DNA of 16,282 nt, taken from the NCBI GenBank assembly GCA_028703745.1, contig JAQVME010000009.1, positions 1 through 16,282 of the forward strand. The letters run 5' to 3'. A model generated the notes under the pieces. It worked only from the letters and a program-made list of their open reading frames with translations. It ran no database searches and was not told the origin of the DNA. A program made the position numbers and the translations under genes. The DNA is from Clostridia bacterium. Lineage in GTDB: Bacteria; Bacillota; Clostridia; Christensenellales; DTU072. Of the stretch, positions 7,501 through 14,076 are shown piece by piece (the first letter of the stretch is position 1; each line of letters opens with the position of its first letter).

Positions 7501-10500
7501 TCATGTCCTTGACGTCAGGAGTGCTGTTGTCTATTCTTATTTCGTTGCTATATATGGGCACGGGATTCGAGCTGTATTTCGCCGCATTGAAGGCGAATAC
7601 GATGACGTTTCCGGTGTAGAAGCATTTTTCGCTATCTCCGGTGGGATCGGAAAATCTCGGTACGCCGTTTTCGTCAATACCCCAGAAATCAAAGGCTCCG
7701 TTAATCAGCGATACGGGAACGGCGTAATTGAAGATGTCCGATTTTTGATTGAGCTCGGTCAACCCGTTATCTAAATAGAATTGCTCCGGAGTTTTGCCAT
7801 AAAGAATAATTATTCCGTAGGTATAGTCCTCGTAACTCTCCCCTGCCGGCAGGTTAATGAGTATGCTCAAGGGTCCTTCTATCCAGCCGTTTATGTTGTC
7901 TCTGTTGTATCCCGGAGCTTGCGGCTGTATGGCGGCAGTAATATTTATGGACGAGCAGTTATATGGGATGATGACGGTATAAGGGCTGGTGGTTTTTTTT
8001 GCGCCTTCAAAATTCACGGCGTAGCTTTCAAGATAAAAATCCACGGTTATTTCGCCTACGGTGCTGGGTTCTATGGCGACCAGAAGTGTATCACCCGTGC
8101 CTTTAGTGAATGCGCCCGTACTGTCAATTCTATACCAAAAATTGAAATGCCCGTTGTGATTGCTATCGAATTTCAAGGTCACGTCCTTGCAAACGGGATT
8201 GGTGGTTGCCGTAAAGACGGGGGCATCGGCGTCATAAACCAGCAGGCTTTCATCGTTACGTAGGTCTTGAACATAATTCAGCAGTATGTCTCTCTTGTCA
8301 ATTCTTGCATCGTAGTACACAAAGCTTTGAAGTCCCGAGCCGCTGGTCAAGCGGAACATAAATGTTCTTGTATATATATCGCCCTGGTTTTCGGGAATTT
8401 CGATAAGATATATGAATTTTCCTATCGGGAGACCGTCGCCATCGAGTAGCGATTGCAACACCTTTTCGGGTATATTGCTGTCGACCATCAACTCACAATC
8501 TATACCTGACAAGCTGATTTCGTCTACGGTTTTTGCATCCAGCGTAAGCTCAATGTTGCCGTTAGCCCATGATCCGCTCTGAATAGCAATAGACGATTGT
8601 TGTATTGCGGCAGTGATGTCTACGTCGGGCTCCGCCAAATCCAGCCTTATTTCCGGGGTGTTAGCCTCGTTCTTGCTTTTTACTTCGGCGGCATTATAGA
8701 CGTACAGCTTGAAATACCTTCTTTCAACAGAAGTAGAAAGGAATATTCTGAATTTTGCCATGCCTTCCGGGATGTAACCGGGATCACCCTCTTCAAGGTC
8801 GGCATAGTCCGCTGACACGTCTTTGACTATCTCTTGACCTTCCCCGCTGCCGTTGGCAGCCCAAACGAAAGTCTTTTCAAAGTTCTCGTAGCCTGTGCCG
8901 GATATGCCGTAGGCAAAAATATACTTGTCCATAATAGGTACGTTTATGTAAACGGGAATAGGCGCGTTTGCCCAACCCTTTTCGTTCTCTATGCGTGAAA
9001 CCAGGTCAAGACTTATGGAAAAATCGCTATATAGTATACTTCCGTTAAACGATTTTTCGTTGAATAAGCCGGAACGCGATTCCAGCCTGAAGGTATAGGT
9101 TCTTCTGTTTATGGGTGTGGCATTGTATACGGCGTCGGTAAAGGTGTAATAGGTATAGCCCTGTCCGTCCGTATTCTTTGCCATAGGCGCGTACGCTGTC
9201 TGTTGCATCAGACCTTCGTCGTCAATATAAGTATACTTATATGTGTAATACAGCTCGGACTCGTTGAAAATCAAGTTGCCCTCGGGAGTACGGTTGTAAA
9301 TAGTAAAACTCAGGCTGTCGCTGGCATAGCCCACGCGGTATCCGACGCCCGGCAGCGTACCAAAAGACCTTATGGTAGTGTTCAACTTGTCTTTGGCGGT
9401 TATGGAAACCACGGGTTGCTGCTTGTCTATGTAAGCGTGATACCTGCCGCTGGGAGGTGACGTCTTTCTGGCAAGGCTGGTAGCGCGGAATTCAATATTC
9501 TCGGTGGTCTGATTCAGCGGAAGCGTATAGAATTCCTCTCCGCCCCCGGCGTTGATTGTAAGTGCCGTCCAGTTGCCTGCGCCTATCTTGTATTCGTAAG
9601 TAACCGGAGACTCGCCCTTCAGTGTGGGCGTGATTATGTAAGTAATATCGTTGTAGCTCCAAAGATTCGAGTTGTATTCGTATATTTCGTTGTCGCCGCC
9701 GGCATTGATTCTAACCGATTGAGCTTTAATTTCGAATTCGGGACGCACAATGTCCATTTTTGCGTGTATAGAGTTCCCGAGGACATCGGTAGTACGATAC
9801 GCTCTGATGACGCCGCTCTGATCTGTAATTTTGAAATGCACGGGGCCGTTTAGATTCATTTCGAGGATGCAGACATTGCCGGTGGCGGGATGCCACTGCT
9901 TTTGTATGCTCTCCATGTCGGTTATTCCGTCGACTGAATAATAGAACTTTTCGTATGGGATGTTTTCAAGGCTGATTATTTCGAATCGAAGCTTCGTCGA
10001 AACCCAAATGTTGGCGGCATTGCCAAGAATTGTGTTGTAAGGCTGCCATTGCGTGCCCGAAAGATAAGAAGCATCCACACGCTGTATAGCAATGTCCGAG
10101 GGAAGGACGGTGTTGTTGTAAACAATATGAAATACATGATTGAAAACGTATTCTTCGGTAATAGGTTGACTTGAGCCCGTCGTAGTCTCTGCGAAAGCTC
10201 TGAATTTTATGTACATATCATAGGGTTCGGTCTTGTAATAAGTCCATATAAGCATGTCACCGATAACCATATTCTCCGGTCTAAGGAACTCGTTGCCCTC
10301 ACCGTGCGTTTGCCAATCGGTGCCGTTGTCTACGTCTGAGAAGTTGGTGCCTTCTCTGTAGCTAAATTCGGTAATGCTGGGATTGGGCGAAACGCCCGTG
10401 AACGTAAATCTGAAGGAAATAAATTCGCTTGAAACAGTATTGTCATAATAAGGGGTCCAAACTCCGGTATCGGCATCGTATATTCCGGCCTCGACTGTAA

Positions 10501-10636
10501 AGGCCAGATCCGCTACTGCCGCATGCGCTGAATTACTTTCGTTGCTTATCGACACCGTGACGAATAACACAGCGAAAACCATCAAACACACGACAAGAAT
10601 CGGAATAATAAAAGCCTTTCTTAATCTGGAATTCAT
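4595..10636 (-). CDS. Giant modular surface protein with Ig-like repeats and C-terminal membrane anchor
   Basis: This 2013-residue protein is built for the cell surface. Residues 1-40 form a signal peptide (basic MNSRLRK, hydrophobic 8-30, likely cleavage after AHAA near 40). Residues about 45-1600 are tandem beta-sandwich modules. Module joints carry D-x3-P motifs at 295, 404, 666, 1036, 1149, 1259, 1391 and 1498. New modules open with a Trp turn (W326, W555, W690, W918, W1302, W1419). Many contain a YxYxxD...W strand pair (for example 1200-1211). Residues 1601-1789 are charged and helical, a likely stalk. Residues 1790-1930 form another beta domain (VTLPIPE near 1867, ending DTYVLA). A membrane helix spans about 1936-1959, then a 54-residue Lys/Arg/Pro-rich tail. 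There is no LPXTG motif. Such modules usually serve adhesion or structure; no enzyme domain is seen. AGAGAGG precedes the ATG. Confidence 0.9.
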   Translation of the reverse strand: MNSRLRKAFIIPILVVCLMVFAVLFVTVSISNESNSAHAAVADLAFTVEAGIYDADTGVWTPYYDNTVSSEFISFRFTFTGVSPNPSITEFSYREGTNFSDVDNGTDWQTHGEGNEFLRPENMVIGDMLIWTYYKTEPYDMYIKFRAFAETTTGSSQPITEEYVFNHVFHIVYNNTVLPSDIAIQRVDASYLSGTQWQPYNTILGNAANIWVSTKLRFEIISLENIPYEKFYYSVDGITDMESIQKQWHPATGNVCILEMNLNGPVHFKITDQSGVIRAYRTTDVLGNSIHAKMDIVRPEFEIKAQSVRINAGGDNEIYEYNSNLWSYNDITYIITPTLKGESPVTYEYKIGAGNWTALTINAGGGEEFYTLPLNQTTENIEFRATSLARKTSPPSGRYHAYIDKQQPVVSITAKDKLNTTIRSFGTLPGVGYRVGYASDSLSFTIYNRTPEGNLIFNESELYYTYKYTYIDDEGLMQQTAYAPMAKNTDGQGYTYYTFTDAVYNATPINRRTYTFRLESRSGLFNEKSFNGSILYSDFSISLDLVSRIENEKGWANAPIPVYINVPIMDKYIFAYGISGTGYENFEKTFVWAANGSGEGQEIVKDVSADYADLEEGDPGYIPEGMAKFRIFLSTSVERRYFKLYVYNAAEVKSKNEANTPEIRLDLAEPDVDITAAIQQSSIAIQSGSWANGNIELTLDAKTVDEISLSGIDCELMVDSNIPEKVLQSLLDGDGLPIGKFIYLIEIPENQGDIYTRTFMFRLTSGSGLQSFVYYDARIDKRDILLNYVQDLRNDESLLVYDADAPVFTATTNPVCKDVTLKFDSNHNGHFNFWYRIDSTGAFTKGTGDTLLVAIEPSTVGEITVDFYLESYAVNFEGAKKTTSPYTVIIPYNCSSINITAAIQPQAPGYNRDNINGWIEGPLSILINLPAGESYEDYTYGIIILYGKTPEQFYLDNGLTELNQKSDIFNYAVPVSLINGAFDFWGIDENGVPRFSDPTGDSEKCFYTGNVIVFAFNAAKYSSNPVPIYSNEIRIDNSTPDVKDMIDGLNGEIDQNFVYNNETIVLRNPEYNDRAPVYYYYFLVTEETPQPGDLPTETQLNGWTRMLPGNTVEIIEDETARSTSYYLFARNTLDNISSPTGDMFTFRVDSVIPSFIILYPEGEGSGTETTIDGEEYNIFTFTWTEEINIEFTTSSETGVYYWYSVDNRQSWTKYNQVASTEGHLTFSFSEDIYATMFFKLTNQAGSEVVHIRPAVVRIDTRRPDFTLETHVGGNVFNGGGFGSIDIGGSLHGLSLADTSGQWSSSSVTITIRIDPALRNPSPVQYQYLVVSESGETQYMQTPSNIVMNNAITFTTDRMDNFGKNNDAILVVQAICPANGKKYTQAIRIKVDKVIPEFELNGEVKIAGSDQMRKLNSGEWTNQEEVSVSIERTNAVANVSNVRIVYYLDGSSLENQWPMDSVTGTSYGMVPRTRSGTMRVVARTESGLLYQKIFEINIDTVAPQIESGIIVPGEAGAPNTYYIDQPITYREENLKTAQYIVRKGETIGFPLSQGHIIATNTVDNSTESLGYVKITIEDLAGNKAELEFYMIPFLLTINNLTLSQADLDTVDRYEEDLASARGIDDSRRAYFENLIIRLRDRENTLRQEIAGFQSYIAGLSQKASYELKSDFREMDDYLTIYRNYAYYGHSWIQEAIVEGEYFAYYEKLVAEHAKLAKEMARVTLVEENTKKLPAINVVKVTDYNSVLQVYDAYLDLSPDQKSVYATTLYNKLTTLKRKCENMLLQDEDSGIKIEGNLAPGARIDVTEYPNTVELHNNAQATILNTVTNEKPRHIVSISKVSLTGAASQTSTGEILVTLPIPEDFYNYVWFSVYRLSPDGTVTEVSGVEIQGDGKSVVFSANGLDTYVLATKANIAVRETKTDVYGTLGFLTIDTKLLRYIAIATIGVFTILIVVVTITGLRRRRFLNHYNRSHRSSLYKKGLQNVPKGNKPPVEHPFKDGERVKTPEKPIEPIK

Positions 10637-10681
10637 TCTGTTGACCTCTCTTTCTGTCTATCAATTCTAATATACAGAAAT

Positions 10682-10710
10682 ATAATAGCATATATAATAT
10701 AAATATAAAA
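10682..10710 (-). promoter_or_regulatory. Possible promoter of the giant surface protein gene
   Basis: The minus strand has an extended -10, TGCTATTAT (hexamer 10682-10687), with only a poor -35 (TTTTAT, 10705-10710) at 17 bases and A-rich sequence upstream. The region is so A/T-rich that several alternative -10 placements exist. Leader length would be about 40 bases. Confidence 0.4.
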
Positions 10711-10810
10711 GTGTTTTTTTGAATATTTACGAAATAGTTGCCTTTTGCGAGGGTGTTCCCGCCTCATTTTTTATTCATTATTCGACAAAAACCATTCCGG
10801 AATTTTGTTG

Positions 10811-10857
10811 GATAAAATGTATAACAGGTTACCCAAATCACAATTTTGGTAACCTGT
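10811..10857 (-). terminator. Hairpin after the zinc-ribbon gene, probable terminator
   Basis: ACAGGTTACC (10824-10833) pairs perfectly with GGTAACCTGT (10848-10857), and AAAT/ATTT inside extends it past one mismatch to a 4-base loop. On the minus strand it is followed by TTATACATTTTATCC, which is U-rich but not a clean U-run. It lies 73 bp after the stop at 10931 and 200 bp before the surface gene. The rest of 10637-10930 holds the promoter candidate at 10682-10710; I see no gene in it. Confidence 0.6.
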
Positions 10858-10930
10858 ATGTCGGTTTTGATTGTATGCAGTGTCTACGTTTTCTTTGGTC
10901 GGCCAAAAGTGGCTTCAAGATTTTCCCTTT

Positions 10931-11431
10931 TTATTCGGTCTTGTCTTCCTCGTCGTCCTCGTCCTCTTCCTCATCCTCATCATCCGACTCGTCAAGCTCA
11001 TAATCGAAATCCTCAAGATCGGAATCTACGAGCTCCTCCTCGGCTTCGTTGTAACTTTCTTCGTCGTCCCATTCCTCGGTTTCGGCAAGCTCCTCGAGAG
11101 ATATCGGCACCTCTTCAATTTCTTCCTCTTCGACTATGTCTTCAACATCGTCGTCATCCTCATCTATTTTTGACCACTCATCGGGTTCAATATCGTCAAT
11201 AACCTTTTTGACCTTATCGGCTTCCATTTCGAGGATACAGCTTTCGCAAAACTTCTCGCCGTCATTGAGATAATTTATGCGGCATCTTGGGCAGATTTCG
11301 CTGTCGTCTTCAATATCCTCTTCCTCTTCCCTGAGCTTGCCCTCCATCTCGAGTTGACAAATCTCACAATACTCCGCTTCGTTGAGAATGTAGTTTATTT
11401 CGCACCTGGGACACAGCTTGTATTTAGGCAT
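10931..11431 (-). CDS. Double zinc-ribbon protein with long acidic C-terminal tail
   Basis: This 166-residue cytoplasmic protein is not one I can name. Its N-terminus holds two copies of a small zinc ribbon with identical spacing, CX2CX11CX2C: CPRC at 7-10 with CEIC at 22-25, and a second copy from about residue 47 (CPRCRINYLNDGEKFCESC). Both are followed by an LEME helix start, so they look like an internal duplication. From about residue 75 to the end the chain is dominated by Asp and Glu with very few basic residues, so it should be strongly negative and probably disordered. Such tails can mimic nucleic acid or bind basic proteins; this is inference. CAGGAGGTACC before the ATG is an excellent ribosome site and a near-consensus promoter lies about 50 bp upstream. 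It is a single-gene unit. Confidence 0.85.
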   Translation of the reverse strand: MPKYKLCPRCEINYILNEAEYCEICQLEMEGKLREEEEDIEDDSEICPRCRINYLNDGEKFCESCILEMEADKVKKVIDDIEPDEWSKIDEDDDDVEDIVEEEEIEEVPISLEELAETEEWDDEESYNEAEEELVDSDLEDFDYELDESDDEDEEEDEDDEEDKTE

Positions 11432-11482
11432 GGTACCTCCTGAATTTTACGAACACGCTTAAGCTATATTCATTTCGGATAT

Positions 11483-11511
11483 ATTATATTGACTAAACGC
11501 TATTTTGTAAA
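11483..11511 (-). promoter_or_regulatory. SigA promoter of the zinc-ribbon gene
   Basis: On the minus strand TTTACA (11506-11511), a 17-base spacer and TATAAT (11483-11488) give one mismatch in twelve to the consensus. The leader to the ATG at 11431 would be about 45 bases and ends in a strong AGGAGG ribosome site. Confidence 0.85.
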
Positions 11512-11697
11512 CTGTTTTTTCATACTTTTTTGCCCACAAACAGTATTATTGTTTGACCGATTACGGCTTACATTTATCATATGCCGTTTGCCGACTGCAA
11601 TTCACAAAATAATTCCGCCGCACGGCTGAAAATGGCTTTTGTTCGGGCTTTTCGCCGCCGCACCCGCAAAAAGAATTAATGGCGCAGCTTATTAGGC
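11512..11697. other. Intergenic stretch without a supported gene
   Basis: This is the middle of the 331-bp gap between the zinc-ribbon and lipoprotein genes. I see no gene; the longest minus-strand frame with an ATG is about 26 codons and lacks a ribosome site. It holds a 6-bp dyad, CAAACA-N7-TGTTTG (11537-11555), about 25 bp upstream of the -35, which might be a regulatory site or chance. A locally GC-richer part (11620-11666) and the string AAAAAGAATTAATGGCGC (11668-11685) resemble part of the terminator at 4534-4571. Confidence 0.5.
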
Positions 11698-11733
11698 AAA
11701 AAAAGGCTGCCCTTTCAATAGTGAAGGCAGCCT
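11698..11733 (-). terminator. Rho-independent terminator after the lipoprotein gene
   Basis: On the minus strand AGGCTGCC pairs with GGCAGCCT (11704-11711 with 11726-11733), the stem continues with TTCA/TGAA past a 2-base bulge, and a run of seven T follows (11698-11704). It lies about 30 bp after the stop at 11763. Confidence 0.92.
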
Positions 11734-11762
11734 CTATGGTTTTTTCTTGAGATGAATTTATG

Positions 11763-13199
11763 TTATAGCGCGCTTATTATGTCAGTGTCAGTCATTTTGC
11801 CTAGTAGGGAAGCTTTCTGCGTTTCGGTGTCGCGTTCCATAACAGCGTCAAGGTCAAGATAGAAAATATTGTTTGAAAGCGCACTGTTAAAGAAATACAA
11901 CGTGCCGTTTATGATTTCGGCGGATATCCACTGCGCGCTGAAAGCTCCGCTATAACATAATGCGGCGTTGCCCTCCGCTTTGACAAGCGCCTCTCCGGTT
12001 ATGTCGAAGAGCTTTATGTTATAGAGCTTGTCGGCCGAGTTGTAATACATATAATAAGCCGCTCCGTCGTCTGTATCCTTAAGATAAAAATCATAAGGGG
12101 TAACAGTCGATGAGAAGGTTATGGCGTTGTATTCGTATTCGCCCTCAAGGCTGTAAACGTCAATCTTGGATACTGCCGTATCAGAAGCGTTAGTAGCAGA
12201 GCCAAAGGCAAGTATTTTGTCCTCCGCAAAGTAAAAACTCTTGTATTCAAAGCCCTTGGTCGAAGTAGGATTGCTGGTGTATCTGACGAGCGCCGCCTTG
12301 TCAAAGCTCAAAGAACTGTCGTAGGTATAGGAGTACAGTCCTGCTGCAGGCTTGTTGGTGCGGTTGTCGTCGATACTGAAAAATATCATCAGCTTGTCGC
12401 TTTTATATTTGATTTCTATAATCGTCGGAGTAAGCAAGGCTTCGTTGCCCAGCATATCGCTGCCGATAATGGCGGCATTCTTGTCACCGTTCACCGACAT
12501 GGCGTAAATAACCTTTTTTGACGTGGAGGCATCGGTTTTTGAATAGAAGACATAATTGTCCATTGCGCTATTGCCGTTTTCGGGCTTTGTGAAAAAATAT
12601 GCCGTATCAACGCCCTCGACGACGGTTTCTGCCTTAAACTTCTTACCGGCAAGGTCAATGCGGCAAACCGCCTGGTCTTTTATGTAGACCAGCTTGTCAC
12701 CGACTACTTTGTACGGTACTGAATGGCTGTCAAATTCGGCTATTACTTGGGTGCCGGTACCGTCTACCTTAGTGCGCATAATAACCATTTCGGCGGTCTT
12801 GGGCTCGCCCTCGCTGTTTTTGTCCATGCTGGTGGTAGAATAATAAATATAATCACTATAGATGAAAAGCCCGCCGTAATTCTTTTCGGTGGAATACGCC
12901 TTCTTGGGAACTATCACTGTGAAGGTGTCCTTCTTCGGCTTGCCGTCAGCGTCTAGCTCCACTCGCGCTATTGCGCCCTTAAGCACCTCTCCGAACTCGT
13001 TCTCGGCGGTTTCTTCGGCATAGCCGTTGATGAAATACAGGTACTTGCCGTACGTTACCGCCATACCTCCGTTCGAAGTGACAGCTTTGTCGGTGTAATC
13101 GCCGGCAACGGCGTCATGCTTGAAATTCTCCGTACAGCCTGTCAATAAAAAAACACCCGCGAACAGGCATATGATAATCATAATAATCTTCTTGTTCAT
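11763..13199 (-). CDS. Lipoprotein with beta-propeller-like repeats
   Basis: This 478-residue protein starts with a lipoprotein signal peptide: MNKK, a hydrophobic run, and the lipobox LTGC with Cys22 as the expected lipidated residue, so it should be anchored on the outer face of the membrane. The mature part is a series of strand-rich units of 40-60 residues that repeat a pattern of a hydrophobic YIYY/YLYF strand followed by a polar strand and a turn rich in Asp and Gly (GKYLYFING, SDYIYYSTT, GDKLVYIKD, DNYVFYSKT, INGTLYFFN). This matches the look of a beta-propeller, similar to DUF5050-type lipoproteins; the exact family is uncertain and no active site is evident. GGAG nine bases before the ATG and a promoter about 36 bp upstream support the start; a strong terminator follows the stop. 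Confidence 0.85.
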   Translation of the reverse strand: MNKKIIMIIICLFAGVFLLTGCTENFKHDAVAGDYTDKAVTSNGGMAVTYGKYLYFINGYAEETAENEFGEVLKGAIARVELDADGKPKKDTFTVIVPKKAYSTEKNYGGLFIYSDYIYYSTTSMDKNSEGEPKTAEMVIMRTKVDGTGTQVIAEFDSHSVPYKVVGDKLVYIKDQAVCRIDLAGKKFKAETVVEGVDTAYFFTKPENGNSAMDNYVFYSKTDASTSKKVIYAMSVNGDKNAAIIGSDMLGNEALLTPTIIEIKYKSDKLMIFFSIDDNRTNKPAAGLYSYTYDSSLSFDKAALVRYTSNPTSTKGFEYKSFYFAEDKILAFGSATNASDTAVSKIDVYSLEGEYEYNAITFSSTVTPYDFYLKDTDDGAAYYMYYNSADKLYNIKLFDITGEALVKAEGNAALCYSGAFSAQWISAEIINGTLYFFNSALSNNIFYLDLDAVMERDTETQKASLLGKMTDTDIISAL

Positions 13200-13234
13200 C
13201 TAAAATTACTCCGCAATAGGATTTGTGTTAACAT

Positions 13235-13263
13235 ATTATATAATATAAAATAGCTTAATGCAA
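13235..13263 (-). promoter_or_regulatory. Probable promoter of the lipoprotein gene
   Basis: The minus strand has TATAAT (13235-13240) 17 bases from TTGCAT (13258-13263), which matches the -35 only at TTG. The leader to the ATG at 13199 would be about 29 bases. No terminator is visible in the 103-bp gap after the HAD gene, so read-through from upstream is possible too. Confidence 0.6.
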
Positions 13264-13302
13264 GTTTTTTTCTGAAAGCCGACTCTTTATACGCGTTTGT
13301 GG

Positions 13303-14076
13303 CTAAATCTCTATGTCGTTTATGGAATTCAGCACGATGTCGGGCTTAATATCCGATGCATTAAGCATTTCGACGGTGGTTTCTCCGGTCAAAACGAGTA
13401 TACTGGTCATCTTGTTGTTCTTTCCGAAAAGAATATCGGTATAAAGCCTGTCACCCACCATTGCTACCTTGTCGGGCTCGACATGGCAGTGGTCGAAAAC
13501 AAATTCCGCCATTGGCGCGTTGGGCTTGCCGATGATAACTGACGGTGTTCTGCCGTTGGTCTTCTCAATCAGCGCCATAATTGCGCCGGTATCCGGCATA
13601 TTGCCGTACTCGGACGGACAGACGAAGTCGGGATGCGTGGCAATAAATTCCCTGCCTTGTTCAAGCAGTATGCACGCATGGAATAGTTTGTCATAAGTAA
13701 GCGAAGTATCGAAGCCAAGAATGACTATATCGCCGTCGTCCTTGATTTCTATGCCGTAGTCACCCATTTCTCTTTTCAGCTGATCTGTGCCTAGCACAAA
13801 AGCCGACTTGTACGGGCGATATCTTGAGAGATACTGCGCCGTTGCCATACCGGAGGTGATGATTTGCTCAATCTTTGCGTTATAACCTAACCTATGTATC
13901 TTTTCCAGGTAGTCATACTTCGATTTTGAGCTGTTGTTGGTGACAAAACAAACTTTCTTGCCGCCGGCAGTCAATCTGTTCAGCGTGTCTATCGCGCCGT
14001 CGAGCGGTCTGTCTCCCATATTGACGGTGCCGTCAAGGTCAAATAAAAATAAATCAATATTCTTCGTGCTTTTCAT
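13303..14076 (-). CDS. HAD-IIA family hydrolase (NagD/AraL-type sugar phosphatase)
   Basis: This 257-residue protein carries the complete HAD motif set: FDLDGTV with nucleophile D13 and general acid D15, VTNNSS at 45-50 (motif II Thr46), GKP with K184, and GDRLYTDI at 208-215 (D209 and D214, metal binding). The cap lies between motifs II and III and includes ATHPDFVCPSEYGNMPDTG, the arrangement typical of the HAD-IIA (NagD) subfamily. These enzymes dephosphorylate small sugar or polyol phosphates in the cytoplasm and are often promiscuous; one member, AraL, sits next to the glycerol-1-phosphate dehydrogenase AraM in the Bacillus subtilis arabinose operon. Here too the upstream gene looks AraM-related and overlaps this one by 23 bp. 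No good ribosome site precedes the ATG, so its translation probably depends on the upstream gene. Confidence 0.9.
   Translation of the reverse strand: MKSTKNIDLFLFDLDGTVNMGDRPLDGAIDTLNRLTAGGKKVCFVTNNSSKSKYDYLEKIHRLGYNAKIEQIITSGMATAQYLSRYRPYKSAFVLGTDQLKREMGDYGIEIKDDGDIVILGFDTSLTYDKLFHACILLEQGREFIATHPDFVCPSEYGNMPDTGAIMALIEKTNGRTPSVIIGKPNAPMAEFVFDHCHVEPDKVAMVGDRLYTDILFGKNNKMTSILVLTGETTVEMLNASDIKPDIVLNSINDIEI

Noticed and set aside
10719..11202. Plus-strand frames opposite the acidic tail, giving Ser-, Arg- or Leu-rich products
   Set aside because: Their composition is the mirror of the Asp/Glu codon repeats on the minus strand; they have no ribosome site and the minus-strand gene is well supported.
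11537..11555. CAAACA-N7-TGTTTG as an operator for the zinc-ribbon gene
   Set aside because: A 6-bp dyad in A/T-rich sequence is easily met by chance and it lies upstream of the promoter; noted in the intergenic entry only.
13264..13302. Terminator after the HAD phosphatase gene
   Set aside because: Only a 4-bp stem can be drawn and no T-run follows on the minus strand.
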